Positions 60,644-64,000 of a stretch of DNA of 64,000 bases are shown here, piece by piece. The translations under genes and the position numbers were made by a program. Source of the stretch: Rhodanobacter sp. DHG33 (GTDB lineage Bacteria; Pseudomonadota; Gammaproteobacteria; Xanthomonadales; Rhodanobacteraceae); the NCBI RefSeq assembly GCF_014843005.1, contig NZ_JACYXM010000002.1, positions 434,001 to 498,000 of the forward strand, in the 5' to 3' direction. Below the pieces are notes generated by a model. The model was given only the letters and a program-made list of their open reading frames with translations. It ran no database searches and was not told the origin of the DNA. The stretch's first letter is position 1. Every line of letters begins with the position of its first letter.

Positions 60644-62125
60644 ATGAATTCCCCCATCCTGCGCAGCTCCCGCCTGAGCCTGTTGGTGTGCTGTGCCCTG
60701 GTCGGTACGGCTTTCGCCGGGCCCGGCGTGCATGCCCAATCCGCGCCGGCCATGGCTTCGTTGCCGGATTTCACCGGCATCGTGCAGCGGAATGCGCCTG
60801 CCGTGGTGCAGGTGGAAGCCAAGTACGACGGCGGCGACAAGCCCAGTGTCCGTGGCAAGCAAGGGCAGGGCGGCATGCCGGACGATCCGCAGGCCGAATT
60901 GTTCCGCCGTTTCTTCGGCATGCCGGCGATGCCTTCGCCGGAGGAGCAGGCGCATACCTCGCTGGGTTCGGGCTTCATCATTTCCGGTGACGGCTACATC
61001 CTCACCAACAACCACGTGGTCGATCATGCGGACAGGGTGATCGTGCGGCTGCAGGACCGGCGCATCCTCGACGCCAAGGTGGTGGGTACCGATCCCACCT
61101 ACGACATCGCCCTGCTCAAGGTGAGCGCGGGCGCCAACCTGCCCACGGTGAGCATCGGCGATTCGCACAGCCTCAAACCCGGCCAGTGGGTGCTGGCCAT
61201 CGGCTCGCCGTTCGGTTTCGACTACACCGTGACCCAGGGCATCGTGAGCGCCGTGGGCCGCAATCTGGGTAGCGACGACCAGCCCTACACCTCGTTCATC
61301 CAGACCGACGTGCCGATCAACCGTGGCAATTCCGGTGGCCCGCTGTTCAACCTGCAAGGCCAGGTGGTGGGCATCAACTCGCAGATCTATTCCGGTACGG
61401 GTGGCTACCAGGGCGTGTCGTTCTCGATCCCGATCGACATGGCGATGAACGCGGTGAACCAGCTCAAGACCAAGGGCTACGTGACGCGCGGCCAGCTCGG
61501 CGTGCATGTGCAGGCGGTCACCGATGACATGGAGAAGGCCTACCACCTGCCGGATGCTTCCGGAGCGGCCGTGACGGACGTGTCCTCTGGCAGTGCGGCC
61601 GACAAGGCTGGCATCCAGGCCGGAGACATCATTCTCAGCTACGACGGGCATGCCATCAGCAGTCCCCCGGATCTGCCGCCGCTGGTAGCCATGACCCAGC
61701 CGGGCACCCGGGTGCCGCTGGGGATTTTGCGCAAGGGCAGCAAGCAGACCGTGCAGGTCACCGTCGGCACGATGCCGCGCGACCAGGATGCGGTGGACAG
61801 CAGCAGTGCGGCTCCGAGTGCGGACAATGGTGGTGCTGCGGCGCTGGGGCTCACTATCAAGCCGCTGGACAGCGCCACCCGCCAGCAGATGAACCTGAAG
61901 CCGGGGCAGGGCGTGCTGGTGGGCGACGTCACCGGCGATGCCGCAGCCCAGGCCGGCCTGCAGCCGGGCGACGTGATCCTGATGGTGAACCAGCAGCCGG
62001 TGGGCAGCGTGGAAGCGTTCCGCGCCGCCACCAAGGGCGTGAAGGCCGGTTCCACGGTGCTGCTGCTGGTGCGCCGCAATGGCCAGAGCGCCTTCATCGG
62101 CCTGACTGTGCCCAGCGGAAAGTGA
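60644..62125 (+). CDS. mucD: Periplasmic serine endoprotease DegP/MucD-like
   Basis: 493-residue HtrA protease with signal peptide (cleavage after VHAQ or nearby), a trypsin-like domain with His124 (NNHVV), Asp154 (YDIALLKV) and Ser230 (GNSGGPL), and two PDZ domains (about residues 280-370 and 395-490; RGQLGVHVQ, GLTIKPLD). It degrades misfolded envelope proteins. Place in the rpoE-rseA-mucD operon ties it to the sigma-E response. A 124-base gap separates it from rseA. Confidence 0.95.
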   Translation: MNSPILRSSRLSLLVCCALVGTAFAGPGVHAQSAPAMASLPDFTGIVQRNAPAVVQVEAKYDGGDKPSVRGKQGQGGMPDDPQAELFRRFFGMPAMPSPEEQAHTSLGSGFIISGDGYILTNNHVVDHADRVIVRLQDRRILDAKVVGTDPTYDIALLKVSAGANLPTVSIGDSHSLKPGQWVLAIGSPFGFDYTVTQGIVSAVGRNLGSDDQPYTSFIQTDVPINRGNSGGPLFNLQGQVVGINSQIYSGTGGYQGVSFSIPIDMAMNAVNQLKTKGYVTRGQLGVHVQAVTDDMEKAYHLPDASGAAVTDVSSGSAADKAGIQAGDIILSYDGHAISSPPDLPPLVAMTQPGTRVPLGILRKGSKQTVQVTVGTMPRDQDAVDSSSAAPSADNGGAAALGLTIKPLDSATRQQMNLKPGQGVLVGDVTGDAAAQAGLQPGDVILMVNQQPVGSVEAFRAATKGVKAGSTVLLLVRRNGQSAFIGLTVPSGK

Positions 62126-62251
62126 TGACGGCGGGCGCGGCGGCCTGACCGGCTGCCGCGCCGCGCGCCGCCGCGGTTCCATGCGACAATATGGGGTTCA
62201 TGTCGCCGCTCTGGCGGCTTCCCCCAAGGCAAGGCTGGCTGTCCGCGCTCC

Positions 62252-64000
62252 ATGGAACTGATCCGCAACTTCTCCATCATCGCTCACATCGACCACGGCA
62301 AGTCCACGCTGGCGGATCGCATCATCCAGATCTGCGGAGGCTTGGCCGAGCGCGAGATGGAAGCGCAAGTACTGGACAACAACCCGATCGAGCGCGAGCG
62401 TGGCATCACGATCAAGGCGCAGTCGGTGTCGCTGCCGTACAAGGCGCGCGACGGCAAGACCTACCAGCTCAACTTCATCGACACGCCCGGCCACGTGGAC
62501 TTCTCGTACGAAGTCAGCCGTTCGCTGGCCGCGTGCGAGGGCGCGCTGCTGGTGGTGGACGCCGCGCAAGGAGTCGAGGCGCAGTCCGTCGCCAACTGCT
62601 ACACCGCAGTGGAGATGGGGCTGGAAGTGGTGCCCGTGCTCAACAAGATCGACCTGCCCACCGCCGACATCGACAAGGTGAAGGGCGAGATCGAGGCGGT
62701 GATCGGCATCGACGCCACCGACGTGGTGGCGATCAGCGCCAAGACCGGCCTCAACGTGACCGAGGTGCTGGAAGCCATCGTGGCGCGCATCCCACCGCCG
62801 AAGCCGCGTGACACCGACAAGCTGCAGGCGTTGATCATCGACTCCTGGTTCGACAACTACCTCGGCGTGGTGTCGCTGGTGCGCGTGATGCAGGGCGAGA
62901 TCAAGCCGGGCGACAAGCTGCTGGTGATGTCCACCGGCCGCGTGCACGAGGTGGACGACGTCGGCGTGTTCACGCCCAAGCGCAAGAAGCTGGACAGGCT
63001 CGCGGCAGGCGAGGTGGGCTGGATCAACGCCTCGATCAAGGACGTGCACGGCGCGCCGGTGGGCGACACGCTCACGCATGCCGGCAAGCCTGCCTCCGAA
63101 CCGCTGCCCGGCTTCCAGACCATGCAGCCGCGCGTGTTCGCCGGCCTGTTCCCGGTCTCGGCCGACGATTTCCCGGCGATGCGCGAAGCACTGGACAAGC
63201 TGCGTCTCAACGATGCTGCGCTGTTCTTCGAGCCGGAAAGCTCCGAGGCGATGGGCTTCGGTTTCCGCTGCGGCTTCCTCGGCATGCTGCACATGGAGAT
63301 CGTGCAGGAACGCCTGGAGCGCGAGTACGACCTCAACCTCATCACCACGGCGCCCACCGTGGTGTACGAAGTGCTGAGGACCGACGGTACGGTGCTGGCG
63401 CTGGACAACCCGGCCAAGCTGCCGCCGGTGCCGCAGATCGACGAGATCCGCGAGCCCATCATCGTGGCCAGCATCCTCACGCCGGAAGCCTACATCGGCA
63501 ACATCGTCACGCTGTGCCAGGAAAAGCGCGGCGTGCAGCGCTCGATCCAGTACCTGGCGACCCAGGTGCAGATCACCTACGAGCTGCCGCTGGCCGAGGT
63601 GGTGCTGGATTTCTTCGACCGCCTGAAGTCGGTGTCGCGCGGCTATGCCTCGATGGACTACCACTTCGAGCGCTTCGACGCCGGCCCGTTCGTGCGCGTG
63701 GACGTGCTGATCAACGGCGACCGCGTGGATGCGCTGTCGCTGATCGTGCACCGTACGCATGCGGATCGCCGCGGCCGCGAGCTGGTGGAGCGCATGAAGG
63801 ACCTGATCCCGCGCCAGCAGTTCGACGTGGCGATCCAGGCGGCGATCGGCGCGCAGATCATCGCGCGCTCCACCGTGAAAGCCTTGCGCAAGAATGTTCT
63901 GGCGAAGTGCTACGGCGGCGACGTCAGCCGCAAGAAGAAGCTTCTGGAAAAGCAGAAAGAAGGCAAGAAGCGCATGAAGCAGGTCGGCCGGGTGGAGATT
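62252..64000 (+). CDS. lepA: Elongation factor 4 (LepA), 3' truncated by window
   Basis: The first 583 codons of the translational GTPase LepA/EF4, which acts on stalled or assembling ribosomes; the family has about 596-600 residues, so some 15 are missing past the edge. The GTPase site has [18 protein letters not shown] and NKIDLP. Later come the LepA-specific [21 protein letters not shown] and the C-terminal [34 protein letters not shown]. It follows mucD by 126 bases, as in other Xanthomonadales. Confidence 0.96.
   Translation, partial: MELIRNFSIIAHIDHGKSTLADRIIQICGGLAEREMEAQVLDNNPIERERGITIKAQSVSLPYKARDGKTYQLNFIDTPGHVDFSYEVSRSLAACEGALLVVDAAQGVEAQSVANCYTAVEMGLEVVPVLNKIDLPTADIDKVKGEIEAVIGIDATDVVAISAKTGLNVTEVLEAIVARIPPPKPRDTDKLQALIIDSWFDNYLGVVSLVRVMQGEIKPGDKLLVMSTGRVHEVDDVGVFTPKRKKLDRLAAGEVGWINASIKDVHGAPVGDTLTHAGKPASEPLPGFQTMQPRVFAGLFPVSADDFPAMREALDKLRLNDAALFFEPESSEAMGFGFRCGFLGMLHMEIVQERLEREYDLNLITTAPTVVYEVLRTDGTVLALDNPAKLPPVPQIDEIREPIIVASILTPEAYIGNIVTLCQEKRGVQRSIQYLATQVQITYELPLAEVVLDFFDRLKSVSRGYASMDYHFERFDAGPFVRVDVLINGDRVDALSLIVHRTHADRRGRELVERMKDLIPRQQFDVAIQAAIGAQIIARSTVKALRKNVLAKCYGGDVSRKKKLLEKQKEGKKRMKQVGRVEI

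Overview
The window is chromosomal DNA of high G+C content from a gammaproteobacterium. Gene order and protein sequences point to the Xanthomonadales, most likely the Rhodanobacteraceae (Dyella/Rhodanobacter/Luteibacter type). The signs are the blocks eno-ftsB-ispD-ispF-truD, surE-pcm-nlpD, tig-clpP-clpX-lon-hupB-ppiD and rpoE-rseA-mucD-lepA, together with small palindromic repeats placed right after stop codons. This placement is inference from synteny; no 16S gene is present.

Layout. 1-3053: end of enolase, ftsB, ispD, ispF and truD. 3064-4800: a divergent MFS exporter/MerR regulator pair with a textbook 19-bp-spacer MerR promoter, inserted between truD and the surE block. 4944-8812: Smr protein, surE, pcm, a YqaA membrane protein and an NlpD-like lipoprotein. 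8867-12228: Mth938-like protein and YhbY (minus strand), then rlmE-ftsH. 12413-13391: six tRNA genes with three recognisable promoters. 13472-22545: proteostasis block tig, clpP, clpX, lon, hupB, tRNA-Val/Asp and ppiD. 22633-27451: mltD, gloB, a degenerate methyltransferase, rnhA, dnaQ and a PP2C phosphatase. 27738-39345: beta-1,2-glucan locus with a giant cyclic glucan synthase facing a GH144-type glucanase and a disulfide-oxidoreductase-like flavoprotein that lacks one active-site cysteine. 39346-44224: accessory stretch with a hairpin array, two orphan genes, AT-rich DNA, an inverted-repeat element, an M1 peptidase and about 0.8 kb without genes. 44225-48710: tRNA-Ser, ppsA with its regulator ppsR, a DUF1249 gene, and a tRNA-Ala-Glu-Asp operon. 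48885-54013: cation/proton antiporter, FKBP isomerase, ugd-slyX and a DUF2058 gene. 54081-59097: a FadB-like beta-oxidation enzyme divergent from a c-di-GMP gene pair. 59164-64000: an autoregulated sigma-E operon (rpoE-rseA-mucD) and the start of lepA.

Functionally the window is rich in protein quality control (trigger factor, ClpXP, Lon, FtsH, PpiD, FKBP, MucD and the sigma-E circuit) and in envelope biology (NlpD, MltD, cyclic glucan, UDP-glucuronate). No CRISPR array, prophage or complete insertion sequence was seen. The most unusual items are the beta-1,2-glucan locus with its Cys-to-Ser flavoprotein, the 39540-39704 hairpin array, the dispersed repeat family placed after stop codons, and the pseudo-receiver GGDEF/EAL pair.
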